Shown piece after piece: positions 26,996 to 35,414 of a stretch of DNA of 38,166 nt. Source of the DNA: an uncultured Prochlorococcus sp. Its GTDB lineage: Bacteria > Cyanobacteriota > Cyanobacteriia > PCC-6307 > Cyanobiaceae. The notes under the pieces are model-generated. The model did no database searches. It was given only the letters and a program-made list of their open reading frames with translations, and was not told the DNA's origin. A program made the position numbers and the translations under genes. The number at the start of each line of letters is the position of its first letter. Positions within the stretch are counted from its first letter, which is position 1. Location: the NCBI GenBank assembly GCA_902565305.1, contig CACFEJ010000012.1, positions 1-38,166 of the forward strand, in the 5' to 3' direction.

Positions 26996-27673
26996 ATGAC
27001 AAAAAATTTATATGAAGAATTAGGTCTCAAAAAAAGTGCAACAAGAAGTGAAATTAAATCTTCATATCGCTCTTTAGTTAAGCAACATCATCCTGATGCA
27101 GGAGGCAAGAAAGAACGGTTTCTTGCAATACAAAATGCCTGGGAAACTCTAAATGACCCTATAAAAAAAAAGCAATACGATAGCAGTTTTTTATCTTCCA
27201 GTTCATCATTTGATTCATTAAATGAAAATTGGGAAGAGAAATTTAATTCAAAAAAATATAATTCTTCAATTAAGGACAAAGAAGTTGAAACGTGGATTAA
27301 AGAAATTTATAGTCCGATTAATAGAATTATTAGCCAAATAATTAAACCTTTGAATAACGAAATAAGAGAACTATCTGCAGATCCATATGATGACCAATTA
27401 ATGGAAAATTTTTGCAGTTACATAATTCTTTCACAAAAGAAAATAGAAAAAGTTGAAAAAATTTATAACAAAAAAATAGTCCCAAAGTCTATTTCAGCAT
27501 TAGGCCTCGATCTTTATCATTGTTTTTCACAAGTTAAAGATGCACTATCAGAATTTGATAGATATACACAAGGATACGTAGATAATTACTTATTTGATGG
27601 CAAAGAAATGATCAAAGAAGCAAAAAGGATACAATCAAAGATGTCTGCAGAGAAAAAAAATAAAAACTTTTAG
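26996..27673 (+). CDS. J-domain (DnaJ-like) protein with unique helical C-terminus
   Basis: A 225-residue protein with an N-terminal J domain (residues about 4-65: LYEELGLKKSATRSEIKSSYRSLVKQHHPDAGG, HPD at 32-34, ending with NDPIKKKQYD). It has no Gly/Phe region, zinc finger or C-terminal DnaJ domain, so it is a type III J protein that would recruit Hsp70/DnaK to a specific client. A Ser-rich linker leads to a helical domain (about 95-215) with no family I recognise. It lies 16 bp after cysK and converges on ndhO with 11 bp between stops. Confidence 0.88.
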   Translation: MTKNLYEELGLKKSATRSEIKSSYRSLVKQHHPDAGGKKERFLAIQNAWETLNDPIKKKQYDSSFLSSSSSFDSLNENWEEKFNSKKYNSSIKDKEVETWIKEIYSPINRIISQIIKPLNNEIRELSADPYDDQLMENFCSYIILSQKKIEKVEKIYNKKIVPKSISALGLDLYHCFSQVKDALSEFDRYTQGYVDNYLFDGKEMIKEAKRIQSKMSAEKKNKNF

Positions 27674-27684
27674 ATTCAAAAATT

Positions 27685-27921
27685 TTATTGAGTATATTCT
27701 ATAAGTTGATCTAATTTCAACCAAACATCTGGAACTGGTCTGCGCCATCTAACCTGAGCATATTCGTCTTTGACTGAAAGAATCTCTCCAGGACCTTCAA
27801 AGACATAATTAGGTAGATCATTATCACTGGCTAAAGCCTCGATACTTTTTATATAATTTTCTCTATCGACAAAAACTAAGCTTCCTTTCTTGAGTGGTTT
27901 CTTTGGAATAGAATCTGTCAT
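27685..27921 (-). CDS. ndhO: NAD(P)H-quinone oxidoreductase subunit O
   Basis: Small NDH-1 subunit of cyanobacteria and chloroplasts. The 78-residue sequence contains KGSLVFVDRENY, the family-typical FEGPGEILSVKDEYAQVRWRRPVPDVWLKLDQL, and ends in a short acidic-hydrophobic tail. No membrane segment; it sits in the hydrophilic connecting part of the complex. ATG at 27921. It is divergent from the SDR39U1-type gene across 136 bp that carry a pair of direct repeats. Confidence 0.93.
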   Translation of the reverse strand: MTDSIPKKPLKKGSLVFVDRENYIKSIEALASDNDLPNYVFEGPGEILSVKDEYAQVRWRRPVPDVWLKLDQLIEYTQ

Positions 27922-27937
27922 AATAAATTCAACAAAG

Positions 27938-27973
27938 TTGTTTGAAATTTATTATACAAAAACTTGTTTGAAA
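27938..27973. repeat. 10-bp direct repeats in the ndhO divergent promoter region
   Basis: TTGTTTGAAA occurs exactly at 27938-27947 and 27964-27973, 26 bp start to start; the match extends to 13 bp with one mismatch (AAGTTGTTTGAAA / AACTTGTTTGAAA). Could be paired regulator half-sites; function unknown. Confidence 0.35.
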
Positions 27974-28057
27974 AATATTTAAAAAAATTTATACCAGAAT
28001 AATAATTACAAACGTCTAAAAAATTTAATAGCCTTAAATGATAAACATATATATGAT

Positions 28058-28984
28058 ATGCGTCTTTTACTACTTGGCTGCACTGGATTTGTTGGTAAAG
28101 AATTAGTACCAACACTACTCAATGAAAATCACGAAATATACATTGTAAGTAGAAAACCTATAAGTAAATTAAAGATTGATTTAGATTTCAACAAGTTTAA
28201 ATTTTTTCAAATAGATTTATCAAAAGAAAAGAACTGGGATAACGAAAAGTTTTTAAATATTTTAAGAGAAACAGATGGAATTATTAACTTGATGGGAGAA
28301 CCTATAGCAGAAAAAAAATGGACTTCTGAACAAAAACAGGAGATTGAAAATAGTCGTATTAACACCACGAAATTTATGATGAAGACCCTTAAAAATTTAA
28401 AAATAAACCCAAAAGTCATTATAAATGGATCAGCTATAGGTTATTACGGTACAAGTTTGTCTGGTGAATTCACTGAAAATAGTCCTGGAGGAAAAGACTT
28501 TTTATCTAATCTTTGCAAAAAATGGGAAGCGGTAGCCACTGAAAAACCATTTTTCTCAAGGTTAGTTATTTTTAGAATTGGCATTGTTCTAGAGAAAGAC
28601 GGAGGAGCATTAGGAAAAATGCTCCCTATATTTAAAGTTGGATTAGGTGGACCAATTGGAGATGGTAAGCAATGGATGAGTTGGATTCATAGAACCGATT
28701 TATGTGCATTAATTATTCAAGCATTAATTGATAAAAAGTATTCGGGAGTATTTAATGCTGTTGCACCAAATCCAGTATTAATGAGAGAATTTTCTCAGAC
28801 TTTAGGCAAATGTCTGAATAGACCTAATTTACTTCCAGTGCCTGGAGCGGTTTTAAAAATATTGTTAGGAGATGGAGCGAAAGTTGTTTTAGAAGGACAA
28901 AAAGTAATTAGCAGTAAAATCAAAAATTATAATTTTAAATATCCTCTTCTTGAGAAAGCAATTTACGCCTCCACCAAGAATTAA
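28058..28984 (+). CDS. SDR39U1/YfcH-type NAD(P)-binding epimerase-like protein
   Basis: A 308-residue extended short-chain dehydrogenase-like protein (TIGR01777 group, also called SulA-like or epimerase family SDR39U1). N-terminal GCTGFVGKELVPTLL is the nucleotide-binding Gly motif; INLMGEPIA, INGSAIGYYG and FRIGIVLEKDGGALGKMLP are characteristic. The C-terminal part (VFNAVAPNPVLMREFSQTLG, RPNLLPVP) matches the C-terminal domain of this family. The substrate is unknown; a chloroplast homologue has been linked to division in plants, as I recall. ATG at 28058. Its last 50 bp overlap the convergent small membrane protein gene. Confidence 0.88.
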   Translation: MRLLLLGCTGFVGKELVPTLLNENHEIYIVSRKPISKLKIDLDFNKFKFFQIDLSKEKNWDNEKFLNILRETDGIINLMGEPIAEKKWTSEQKQEIENSRINTTKFMMKTLKNLKINPKVIINGSAIGYYGTSLSGEFTENSPGGKDFLSNLCKKWEAVATEKPFFSRLVIFRIGIVLEKDGGALGKMLPIFKVGLGGPIGDGKQWMSWIHRTDLCALIIQALIDKKYSGVFNAVAPNPVLMREFSQTLGKCLNRPNLLPVPGAVLKILLGDGAKVVLEGQKVISSKIKNYNFKYPLLEKAIYASTKN

Positions 28985-29204
28985 TACCGTTTACTAAAGC
29001 ACCAATAATAAGAATTGTTATCAATGGAACAATAAGAGGATTCCAAACTATCTGAATAAAATTAATAAAAATAAATATCCCATTTAATTGCATGATGATT
29101 GCAAAAATAAAAAATATTGCAAAAAAAATGACTGCAAATAAATTTATTAATAACAAATTATCGATAATTTGTTTTAATTTATTTTGATTATTCTCCTTAG
29201 TCAT
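28935..29204 (-). CDS. Small two-helix membrane protein
   Basis: An 89-residue protein with a charged N-terminus (TKENNQNKLKQIID), two strongly hydrophobic segments (about 18-41 and 55-74) and a basic WWRRK C-terminus. No family I can name; similar small membrane proteins occur in marine picocyanobacteria. It starts at 29204, overlapping the LpxB-related gene by 8 bp, which suggests coupling. Its 3' end overlaps the SDR39U1-type gene by 50 bp tail to tail. It might assist the upstream glycosyltransferase-like protein at the membrane; this is inference from position only. Confidence 0.7.
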   Translation of the reverse strand: MTKENNQNKLKQIIDNLLLINLFAVIFFAIFFIFAIIMQLNGIFIFINFIQIVWNPLIVPLITILIIGALVNGINSWWRRKLLSQEEDI

Positions 29205-30399
29205 TTTTTATAACAATATTCATATCATCAACCATTTTAAGACAAGCTTTGTTTTCACCCAATCTTTTTTTAGCATTTTCATTACATGAGATCATAAACT
29301 TCTTATTTAGCTGTATAAGGTATATTATTTTTATGATCAATTTAATTGTCTGATTGATTTGATCATTTTTGTCTTTAAAATTACTGGCACAAAAAACATA
29401 TTTCCCAAGTAAACGTCTTTGCGCTTCTGCAAAAGTTTTTGTAAATTGTGGACCTTTACCTTCAATCTGAATAACCGGTTTTCCTAATCCAATCGCTTGT
29501 TCTGCTGCTGTTCCTGCCATGCTAATACAGCATTTACTTTTCAATAATATTTTGTCAAAATTATTCCAATATATATTCACTTCTAAAAATTTATATTGGA
29601 ATTTCATGAGATTATTATCTTTTATATTTTCTATTTTTAACCATCCTCTTTTTTGAAATATCTCCTTTATTTTTGATGAAGATAGAGCATTAACTAGTGC
29701 AAAATTAAACTGAATTTTTTGAAAATAGTTTAAATCTGACAATGCCTCTAATACCTCTAAAATCAAAACAAAATTATCTAAAATCTCAGGGAATCTACTT
29801 CCTGGAAATAATCCAATACTAAATTTATCTTGATTTAATTCTTTGTTTCTAGGAAAAAACTTATCCATAAATGGGTTGCCTAAAAAAGACACTTTCTTTT
29901 TTAACTGCAAACTTAAATCATTAGCTGTAAGGGAATCTCTCGTATATATTTTTTTTGCTTTTTGTGAGAGCAAGAAAAATTTAGAAGGCCATGGTAATTT
30001 CAACTTCCCTTCATAATGGCTGGAATAAGCAACTAGATATGTAAAAAAATCTTTCTTACAAACCCATGCAAAAAAAACTGGCACAATATCCCCAACTACA
30101 AAAAAATAATCATATTTTTTTTTTATTTTAAAAGTTAAATATAATCTTTTTAGAAGATAAAATATTTCTCCTCCTAATATTTCAGTAAGTCTTCCCTTAA
30201 AAGAATTATAACCAATTCCTCCAGTTTTAAATTCCTTAGTTTTACCGATAATCTTAATTTTTTCTTTTTCGTAATGATTTCCCATACCAACAATTGGCAA
30301 AGCATGAACAGAATAACCACTTTTTACGAATTGTTTAGCTATTAGACTGCCAGATAAATCTTCTCCATGCCCATTACTTAAAATTAAAATCTTAAACAA
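29197..30399 (-). CDS. Lipid-A-disaccharide-synthase-related protein (TIGR03492-type)
   Basis: A 400-residue protein resembling LpxB/MurG-like GT-B glycosyltransferases. Opening ILILSNGHGEDLSGSLIA, VVGDIVPVFFAW, IYTRDSLTANDL, GLFPGSRFPEI and the C-terminal nucleotide-sugar region CCISMAGTAAEQAIGLGKPVIQIEGKGPQF are typical of the cyanobacterial 'lipid-A-disaccharide synthase-related' group. The true substrate is unknown. The start is TTG at 30399, one base after the stop of the TPR gene; no ATG is available ahead of the conserved N-terminus. The operon order is iscA-like, TPR, this gene, small membrane protein. Confidence 0.82.
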   Translation of the reverse strand: MFKILILSNGHGEDLSGSLIAKQFVKSGYSVHALPIVGMGNHYEKEKIKIIGKTKEFKTGGIGYNSFKGRLTEILGGEIFYLLKRLYLTFKIKKKYDYFFVVGDIVPVFFAWVCKKDFFTYLVAYSSHYEGKLKLPWPSKFFLLSQKAKKIYTRDSLTANDLSLQLKKKVSFLGNPFMDKFFPRNKELNQDKFSIGLFPGSRFPEILDNFVLILEVLEALSDLNYFQKIQFNFALVNALSSSKIKEIFQKRGWLKIENIKDNNLMKFQYKFLEVNIYWNNFDKILLKSKCCISMAGTAAEQAIGLGKPVIQIEGKGPQFTKTFAEAQRRLLGKYVFCASNFKDKNDQINQTIKLIIKIIYLIQLNKKFMISCNENAKKRLGENKACLKMVDDMNIVIKND

Positions 30400-30400
30400 T

Positions 30401-30829
30401 TTAAAATTCCAACCATTTTTTTACTTTGGTTAACTCAGGCCAATCTGGATATCTACTTAATCCGTCTTCAACAGATTCTTTCAACTCACTTTTCACATCT
30501 GGCATCATCATAGACATTTTTTTTATTAACTCAATATGATCCCTAACTCCTTTATTATTGGTAGCCAAGAGAGCTAAAGACAAATTCATTCTTGCTTGTG
30601 GATCTTGCTGATTTAATCGAACAGCTTGTCTGGCAGCTGACAAAGCTTCTTCATTATTTTTCAACAGTAATTGAAGCCATGATAAACAAGTCCAAGCAGC
30701 AAAATGATTTGGAATTTGCTGTATAATTTTTTGAAAATCTTGAACGATTGGAATTAAATCTTGACCTGCTTTATATCTTGATAAAGCTGCATTAAAATCC
30801 TCTTCGATGGGATTAATTTCGTTATTCAT
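30401..30829 (-). CDS. TPR-domain protein
   Basis: A 142-residue soluble protein with about two tetratricopeptide-like repeats (HFAAWTCLSWLQLLLKNNEEALSAARQAVRLNQQDPQARMNLSLALL) and a C-terminal tail with YPDWPELTKVKKWL. No signal peptide. Probably an adaptor. It lies between the IscA-like gene (6 bp away) and the LpxB-related gene (1 bp). Partner unknown. Confidence 0.82.
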   Translation of the reverse strand: MNNEINPIEEDFNAALSRYKAGQDLIPIVQDFQKIIQQIPNHFAAWTCLSWLQLLLKNNEEALSAARQAVRLNQQDPQARMNLSLALLATNNKGVRDHIELIKKMSMMMPDVKSELKESVEDGLSRYPDWPELTKVKKWLEF

Positions 30830-30835
30830 TATTTA

Positions 30836-31228
30836 TTAAACTGCAAAAGAGCTTCCACAACCACAAGTTTGAGAGGCATTGGGATTTACAAAATTAAAGC
30901 CACCTCCAATTAATTCCTTACTAAAATCTAACTGCATTCCGTAAATATATAAAAGACTTTTAGGATCACAAACAACCTGAAAGCTCTGATCAACTTTTAA
31001 TGAATAATCATAAACTTTATCATCGGGATTTATTTCATCAGTTCCTATAAAATCCATCGTATAACTCATCCCACTACAACCGCCAGATCTTACTCCTACC
31101 CTTAGGGCTTTTTTATCACTTTGACCCTTCAATAAATTTGAAATTTGTTCTATAGCATCATTCGTAATTAAGATACCTTTGCCATCATCAGAATTTTTAA
31201 TTTCCTGTTTAACTTCTACATTTTCCAT
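30836..31228 (-). CDS. A-type iron-sulfur cluster carrier (IscA/SufA/ErpA family)
   Basis: A-type carrier for assembly or delivery of Fe-S clusters. The three ligand cysteines are in the usual places: GGCSGM (Cys51) and CGCGSS (Cys122, Cys124) at the C-terminus. About 130 residues; the N-terminal 18 residues extend the core. ATG at 31228 is preferred over a TTG two codons upstream. It leads the four-gene minus-strand operon and is divergent from crtQ. Photosystem I, ferredoxin and NDH-1 make Fe-S demand high. IscA and SufA cannot be told apart by sequence alone. Confidence 0.9.
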   Translation of the reverse strand: MENVEVKQEIKNSDDGKGILITNDAIEQISNLLKGQSDKKALRVGVRSGGCSGMSYTMDFIGTDEINPDDKVYDYSLKVDQSFQVVCDPKSLLYIYGMQLDFSKELIGGGFNFVNPNASQTCGCGSSFAV

Positions 31229-31310
31229 AAACAAGGGGTTTCAACTATTTATAATATAAAAACTTAATTGATAGGATGCATAGAACAAACATTATCCAAA
31301 CTCCATTTGT

Positions 31311-31316
31311 TATAAT
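31311..31316 (+). promoter_or_regulatory. Consensus -10 box very close to the crtQ start
   Basis: TATAAT, a perfect -10 hexamer, ends 11 bp before the GTG at 31328. A start site 6-8 bp downstream would give a leader of only a few bases, so crtQ may be nearly leaderless. No clear -35 box is seen. Confidence 0.5.
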
Positions 31317-31327
31317 TCTAAGAAAAA

Positions 31328-32782
31328 GTGAAAATTGCAATAGTTGGTTCTGGATTAGCTGGTCTTACAGCAGCAGTCAATTTAGTTGATGAAGGCCACG
31401 AAGTAGATATTTACGAGAGCAGGTCATTTTGGGGAGGTAAAGTAGGAAGTTGGGAAGATAAAGATGGCAACCACATAGAAATGGGTTTACATGTATTTTT
31501 TTACAATTATGCAAATCTATTTAAATTAATGAAAAAAGTGGGAGCTATAGACAATTTACTCCCGAAAGATCATACTCATCTATTTATCAATAATGGTGGT
31601 AACTTAAAATCATTAGACTTCAGATTTCCTTTAGGTGCTCCATTCAACGGACTTAAAGCTTTTTTTACCACCGAACAACTTACTTGGTTAGATAAGTTCA
31701 GAAATGCCTTAGCTTTAGGGACAAGTCCAATCGTTAGAGGATTGATAGACTATGAAGGAGCTATGAAAATAATTAGAGATCTAGATAAAGTTAGTTTTAA
31801 AGAATGGTTTTTAAACCATGGTGGAAGTGAAAAAAGTTTAGAAAGAATGTGGGATCCTATCGCATATGCATTAGGTTTTATTAATTGCAAAGATATTTCA
31901 GCAAGATGCATGCTAACTATATTCATGATGTTTGCTTCAAAAACAGAAGCTTCAAAACTTAATCTTTTAAAAGGTTCCCCACATAAGTGGTTAACGCAAC
32001 CTATCGTCGACTACATCACAAACAAAGGAGCAAAAATACATCTTAACCATAAGGTAGAAGAAATCATTTATGAAAAGGAATCTTCCTCTTATTCAGTAAA
32101 TCAATTAAAAATATCTTCTCCTGAAGGAATTAAGGCAGTGTTTGCAGATAAATTTCTAGCTGCCTGTGATGTTCCTGGAATAAAAAAAATAATTCCAAAA
32201 GAATGGTATCAATTTAAAGAATTTGAAGGTTTAAAAAAACTTAGAGCTGTTGCTGTTGCCACAATCCAATTAAGATATGACGGTTGGGTTACTGAATTAC
32301 AAAAAGATAATACTGGAAACGAACCAATTGGACTAGATAACCTTCTTTATTCTGCTGATGCCTCTTTCAGTTGTTTTGCTGATTTAGCACTAGCAAGTCC
32401 AGCAGACTATAGAAAAAAAGATATGGGATCGCTTCTCCAATGTGTTTTAACTCCTGGCGATAGATGGATGGGAAGATCCACAGAAAGAATTACAAAAGAA
32501 ATTGATAAAGAGGTTCGCCGTCTATTCCCATCCTCAAAAAACCTTAAATTGCTTTGGAGTAACGTGGTACAAATTCCACAATCACTCTATAGAGAAGCTC
32601 CCGGTATGGAACCTTTCAGACCCGATCAAAAAACATCTATATCTAATTTCTTCATGGCTGGTAGTTATACAAAACAAGATTATATAGACTCTATGGAGGG
32701 AGCTACAATGAGTGGTCATTTAGCTGCTGCCGCAATTTTAGAGAAGAAAGCCGAATTAGCAAAAAATCTTGCAGTAAGTTGA
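31328..32782 (+). CDS. crtQ: Zeta-carotene desaturase (CrtQ / Zds)
   Basis: Plant-type desaturase converting di-cis-zeta-carotene, via neurosporene, to prolycopene. FAD-binding N-terminus [21 protein letters not shown] (about 3-23), then [20 protein letters not shown] and the Zds-typical [13 protein letters not shown]. The C-terminal signature is [23 protein letters not shown]. Length 484 suits Zds rather than Pds. Start is GTG at 31328. It is a paralogue of pds (7202); both share the GGKVGSW / GGKVAAW and DSMEGA / ASMEGA blocks. The START-like gene follows with 3 bp spacing and is probably co-transcribed. Confidence 0.96.
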   Translation: MKIAIVGSGLAGLTAAVNLVDEGHEVDIYESRSFWGGKVGSWEDKDGNHIEMGLHVFFYNYANLFKLMKKVGAIDNLLPKDHTHLFINNGGNLKSLDFRFPLGAPFNGLKAFFTTEQLTWLDKFRNALALGTSPIVRGLIDYEGAMKIIRDLDKVSFKEWFLNHGGSEKSLERMWDPIAYALGFINCKDISARCMLTIFMMFASKTEASKLNLLKGSPHKWLTQPIVDYITNKGAKIHLNHKVEEIIYEKESSSYSVNQLKISSPEGIKAVFADKFLAACDVPGIKKIIPKEWYQFKEFEGLKKLRAVAVATIQLRYDGWVTELQKDNTGNEPIGLDNLLYSADASFSCFADLALASPADYRKKDMGSLLQCVLTPGDRWMGRSTERITKEIDKEVRRLFPSSKNLKLLWSNVVQIPQSLYREAPGMEPFRPDQKTSISNFFMAGSYTKQDYIDSMEGATMSGHLAAAAILEKKAELAKNLAVS

Positions 32783-32785
32783 TTA

Positions 32786-33256
32786 ATGGGTACTTGGCTA
32801 AAACATGACGTAATAACAGTTGTTAATGCGCCTCTTGAAAATGTATGGGAAACATGGAGCGATTTAGACTCAATGTCACTTTGGATGAGCTGGATTGAAT
32901 CTGTAAAAACAGTTGACGAAGAAACTAATACGTTACCAGATTTAACAGAATGGACTTTAGCTGCAAATGGCTTTAGGTTTAAATGGAAAGCTCAAATTAC
33001 AGAAAGGGTTGAAAAAAGCAAACTTAAATGGAAATCAATAGGAGGTTTACCAACTGAAGGATCAGTAGTTTTCGAAAGTAAAACTGATCAAATCACAACT
33101 GTAAATTTAGCAATAACTTATGAACTACCAAAAATGATTGCTCGGTTTATGGAGGAAAATATTTTAGGAAAAATGGTTACAAACGAATTACAGGCTAATA
33201 TTGATAGGTTCAAAGATTTAGTTGAAAAGAACTATACAAAAAATTTTTCTAATTAA
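32786..33256 (+). CDS. SRPBCC (START/polyketide-cyclase-like) protein
   Basis: A 156-residue protein of the SRPBCC hydrophobic-ligand-binding fold: N-terminal VITVVNAPLENVWETWSDLDSMSLWMSWIESV, a central beta-rich stretch with FRFKWKAQITERVEKSKLKWKSIGGLP, and a long C-terminal helix (NELQANIDRFKDLVEKN). This is the 'cyclase/dehydrase' family often found in cyanobacteria next to zds. Its ligand is unknown; a carotenoid or other lipid is plausible by context. It overlaps the end of the convergent hemD by 8 bp. Confidence 0.87.
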   Translation: MGTWLKHDVITVVNAPLENVWETWSDLDSMSLWMSWIESVKTVDEETNTLPDLTEWTLAANGFRFKWKAQITERVEKSKLKWKSIGGLPTEGSVVFESKTDQITTVNLAITYELPKMIARFMEENILGKMVTNELQANIDRFKDLVEKNYTKNFSN

Positions 33257-34046
33257 AAATATTAATTGCTACATCTAGTAGTCCTTCAAAAGTATATTTT
33301 TGTGCCTGCCTATCAACTCTTCCAAAAATCTCGTTACATTTTTTTGTTGTCTGAGGTCCAATAGTTAATAACTTAATTTGATCAAAATATTCTAACCATT
33401 GTTTACCAAGTTTTTTTTCTAGTAAAAAAGCAGCATTTACTACGGTTTTACCGCTTGAGAAAATAATTGCATCGACTTTTCGATTAGAAATAATATCAAT
33501 TGTTTCTTCGGGAATTGATTCAGGACATCTAGTTTCATATGCAGCAACCTCAAATACACGAGAACCAGCCTTTCGAAATTGATCTGCAATTAAATCCCTA
33601 CCACCTGTTTGAACTCTTGGTACAAAAACTCGAAGTCCATAACCAGATACTGGGAAATTATCAATTAAACTTTCAGCAACAAATTCTGGAGGTATGAAAT
33701 CAGCCTTAATCCCAAAATCATCAAGAGTTTTTGAGGTTTTTTCTCCGACTACGGCGATTTTTGTTTTTTTAGAACATTCTTTTAATGAACTATTAAAGTA
33801 TCTAAGTCTTTTATCCACAAATTTGATCCCATTACTACTGGAAAAAATAATCCAATGAAAATCATTTATTTGATTTAATGCTTCATCAAGAGGATTCAAA
33901 TCATCAGGATCAGCAATACTTATTGCAGGTAAATCAAATACATTAGCGCCCTTACTTACGAATATCTTTTTTATATCCAATATCCCTTCTTTTGATCGAG
34001 TAATAATTATATTTCTTTGATCAAGAGGTAGATCAACTTTTGGCAT
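33249..34046 (-). CDS. hemD: Uroporphyrinogen-III synthase
   Basis: Cyclises hydroxymethylbilane to uroporphyrinogen III on the route to haem, chlorophyll and sirohaem. The family is poorly conserved, but the two-domain pattern is clear: NIIITRSKEG, LPAISIADP, WIIFSSSNGIKFV, VPRVQTGGRDLIADQFRKAGSRVFEVAAYETRCP and DAIIFSSGKTVVNAAFLL. About 265 residues. ATG at 34046 has GAGGA 6 bp upstream and is preferred over the ATG at 34061. It overlaps the end of rbfA by 14 bp. Confidence 0.85.
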   Translation of the reverse strand: MPKVDLPLDQRNIIITRSKEGILDIKKIFVSKGANVFDLPAISIADPDDLNPLDEALNQINDFHWIIFSSSNGIKFVDKRLRYFNSSLKECSKKTKIAVVGEKTSKTLDDFGIKADFIPPEFVAESLIDNFPVSGYGLRVFVPRVQTGGRDLIADQFRKAGSRVFEVAAYETRCPESIPEETIDIISNRKVDAIIFSSGKTVVNAAFLLEKKLGKQWLEYFDQIKLLTIGPQTTKKCNEIFGRVDRQAQKYTFEGLLDVAINIFN

Positions 34047-34425
34047 CCTTTTCCTCAGCATTATGATTTTGATTTTTATTTTTTAATTCATCGAGAAGTT
34101 TCAAGACTGATAATCCTTTATCAAGAACAATATCGTCTTTAAAAATTATCTCTGGAACTCTTCTCATCTCGATTCTTTTTCCTAAACTATGCCTTATAGA
34201 GCTTTTAGCAGTATTCAAGTTTGACACAATTTCTTTCCTCACTTTCTCTTCAGCAGTTGAAGTTATATAAATTTTACAGTGTTGCAAATCACCTGATAAA
34301 TCAATCTTAGAAATATTGACGAAATGATCTCTAATAAGATCATTTTCTAAATCATTCTGCAAAATAAGGGTTATTTCTTTCTTCAAAAGAGAAGAAACTT
34401 TTGCAAGACGGTAATTATTTGGCAT
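34033..34425 (-). CDS. rbfA: Ribosome-binding factor A
   Basis: Assists late 30S subunit maturation and 16S rRNA 5'-end processing. A 130-residue KH-like protein: NYRLAKVSSLLKKEITLILQ, ISKIDLSGDLQHCKIYITS and GKRIEMRRVPEIIFKDDIVLDKGLSVLKLLDEL are typical. ATG at 34425 shares a base with the stop of the DUF751 gene (TAATG), indicating coupled translation. hemD follows with an overlap. Confidence 0.92.
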   Translation of the reverse strand: MPNNYRLAKVSSLLKKEITLILQNDLENDLIRDHFVNISKIDLSGDLQHCKIYITSTAEEKVRKEIVSNLNTAKSSIRHSLGKRIEMRRVPEIIFKDDIVLDKGLSVLKLLDELKNKNQNHNAEEKDAKS

Positions 34426-34634
34426 TATAGTTGTAAATTTATTGGATTTGTCATCGCTTGCAAGACAAAATAAACAGTTATGAAAGCACTTAAAACAGAA
34501 GATATCAAACCTACTATTGTGAGTGGATTTGATCTATTCTTGAATAAAGGTTCAAGCAAAGCAACAAGTCCCCCAACAATGATAGATATCAAATACTTTG
34601 GATATCTCGCAACATTAGAGAAAAATTCGCCCAT
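34425..34634 (-). CDS. DUF751 small membrane protein (Ycf33-like)
   Basis: A 69-residue protein with two hydrophobic segments (YLISIIVGGLVALLEPLF and PLTIVGLISSVLSAFITVYFVLQAM) and the family-typical N-terminus GEFFSNVARYPKYL. It matches cyanobacterial and plastid DUF751, which I believe includes Ycf33; function unknown. ATG at 34634 with GGAG just upstream is preferred over a GTG three codons earlier. It overlaps rbfA by one base (TAATG). Divergent from the GST gene. Confidence 0.78.
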   Translation of the reverse strand: MGEFFSNVARYPKYLISIIVGGLVALLEPLFKNRSNPLTIVGLISSVLSAFITVYFVLQAMTNPINLQL

Positions 34635-34688
34635 CAGCTCCACAAATAGATTACTTTTTTAGCTAAGTTTTAACAAACATTAAACAGC

Positions 34689-35414
34689 ATGATTACATTA
34701 TATCAATTTAGGCATAGTGCTTTTTGTTTAAAAACAAGAATGGCTCTTCATGCAAAAAAACTACAATATCGAGTTGAAGAGGTAACACCTGGAATAGGCC
34801 AATTTGAAATCTTTAAATTATCAGGTCAAAAACAAGTACCTGTAATAGTCGATAGTAATGATCAAGTTATTAATGACTCTTCAACTATTTGCGAATATAT
34901 AGATAAAAAAAATGAAAACAATCCACTTTTTCCGGAGGATCCAATATTATTTGCACAATGCAAACTAATTGAAGACTGGGCAGATACTACAATGGCTACA
35001 ACTTGTAGAAAAGTTTTAATAAAATCTGCGATAGAAAATCCACAGCTAAGAACTGCATTACTTCCAGATGAAATACCTTCTTCAGTTAAAAGTATTGTTG
35101 ATAAATTACCTTTTGAAAATCTTAGTAAAATTTCTAATGTAGTTTTATCTTCTAAAGATAATTTAGAACTCCAAAAATTACTGGAAGCTTTATCAAAATC
35201 CATGATCAACAAGAAATATTTAGTCGGAGATAATTTATCAATTGCAGATATTTCAATTGCTGCTCAATTATCCCTTATTAAATTTCCAAAGTCTGCAGGA
35301 CCAATTCTGTCAGGAGAGGGGAGCCAAGAATACATAAACAACCCTTATTTAGAAAATCTTTTCATTTGGAGGAACAACTTAGAAGAATATCTTTTTAGTG
35401 CTAACTCTCAATAA
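34689..35414 (+). CDS. Glutathione S-transferase-like protein
   Basis: A 241-residue two-domain GST. Thioredoxin-like N-terminal domain begins LYQFRHSAFCLKTRMAL, with a possible catalytic Ser10 or Cys13; the cis-Pro motif is KQVPVIV and the glutathione gamma-Glu-binding motif is DSSTICEYID. The C-terminal helical domain has KKYLVGDNLSIADISIAAQLSL with the conserved N-capping box and Asp. Substrate unknown; probably detoxification or redox. Its 3' end overlaps the convergent lumenal-type gene by 14 bp. Confidence 0.87.
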   Translation: MITLYQFRHSAFCLKTRMALHAKKLQYRVEEVTPGIGQFEIFKLSGQKQVPVIVDSNDQVINDSSTICEYIDKKNENNPLFPEDPILFAQCKLIEDWADTTMATTCRKVLIKSAIENPQLRTALLPDEIPSSVKSIVDKLPFENLSKISNVVLSSKDNLELQKLLEALSKSMINKKYLVGDNLSIADISIAAQLSLIKFPKSAGPILSGEGSQEYINNPYLENLFIWRNNLEEYLFSANSQ

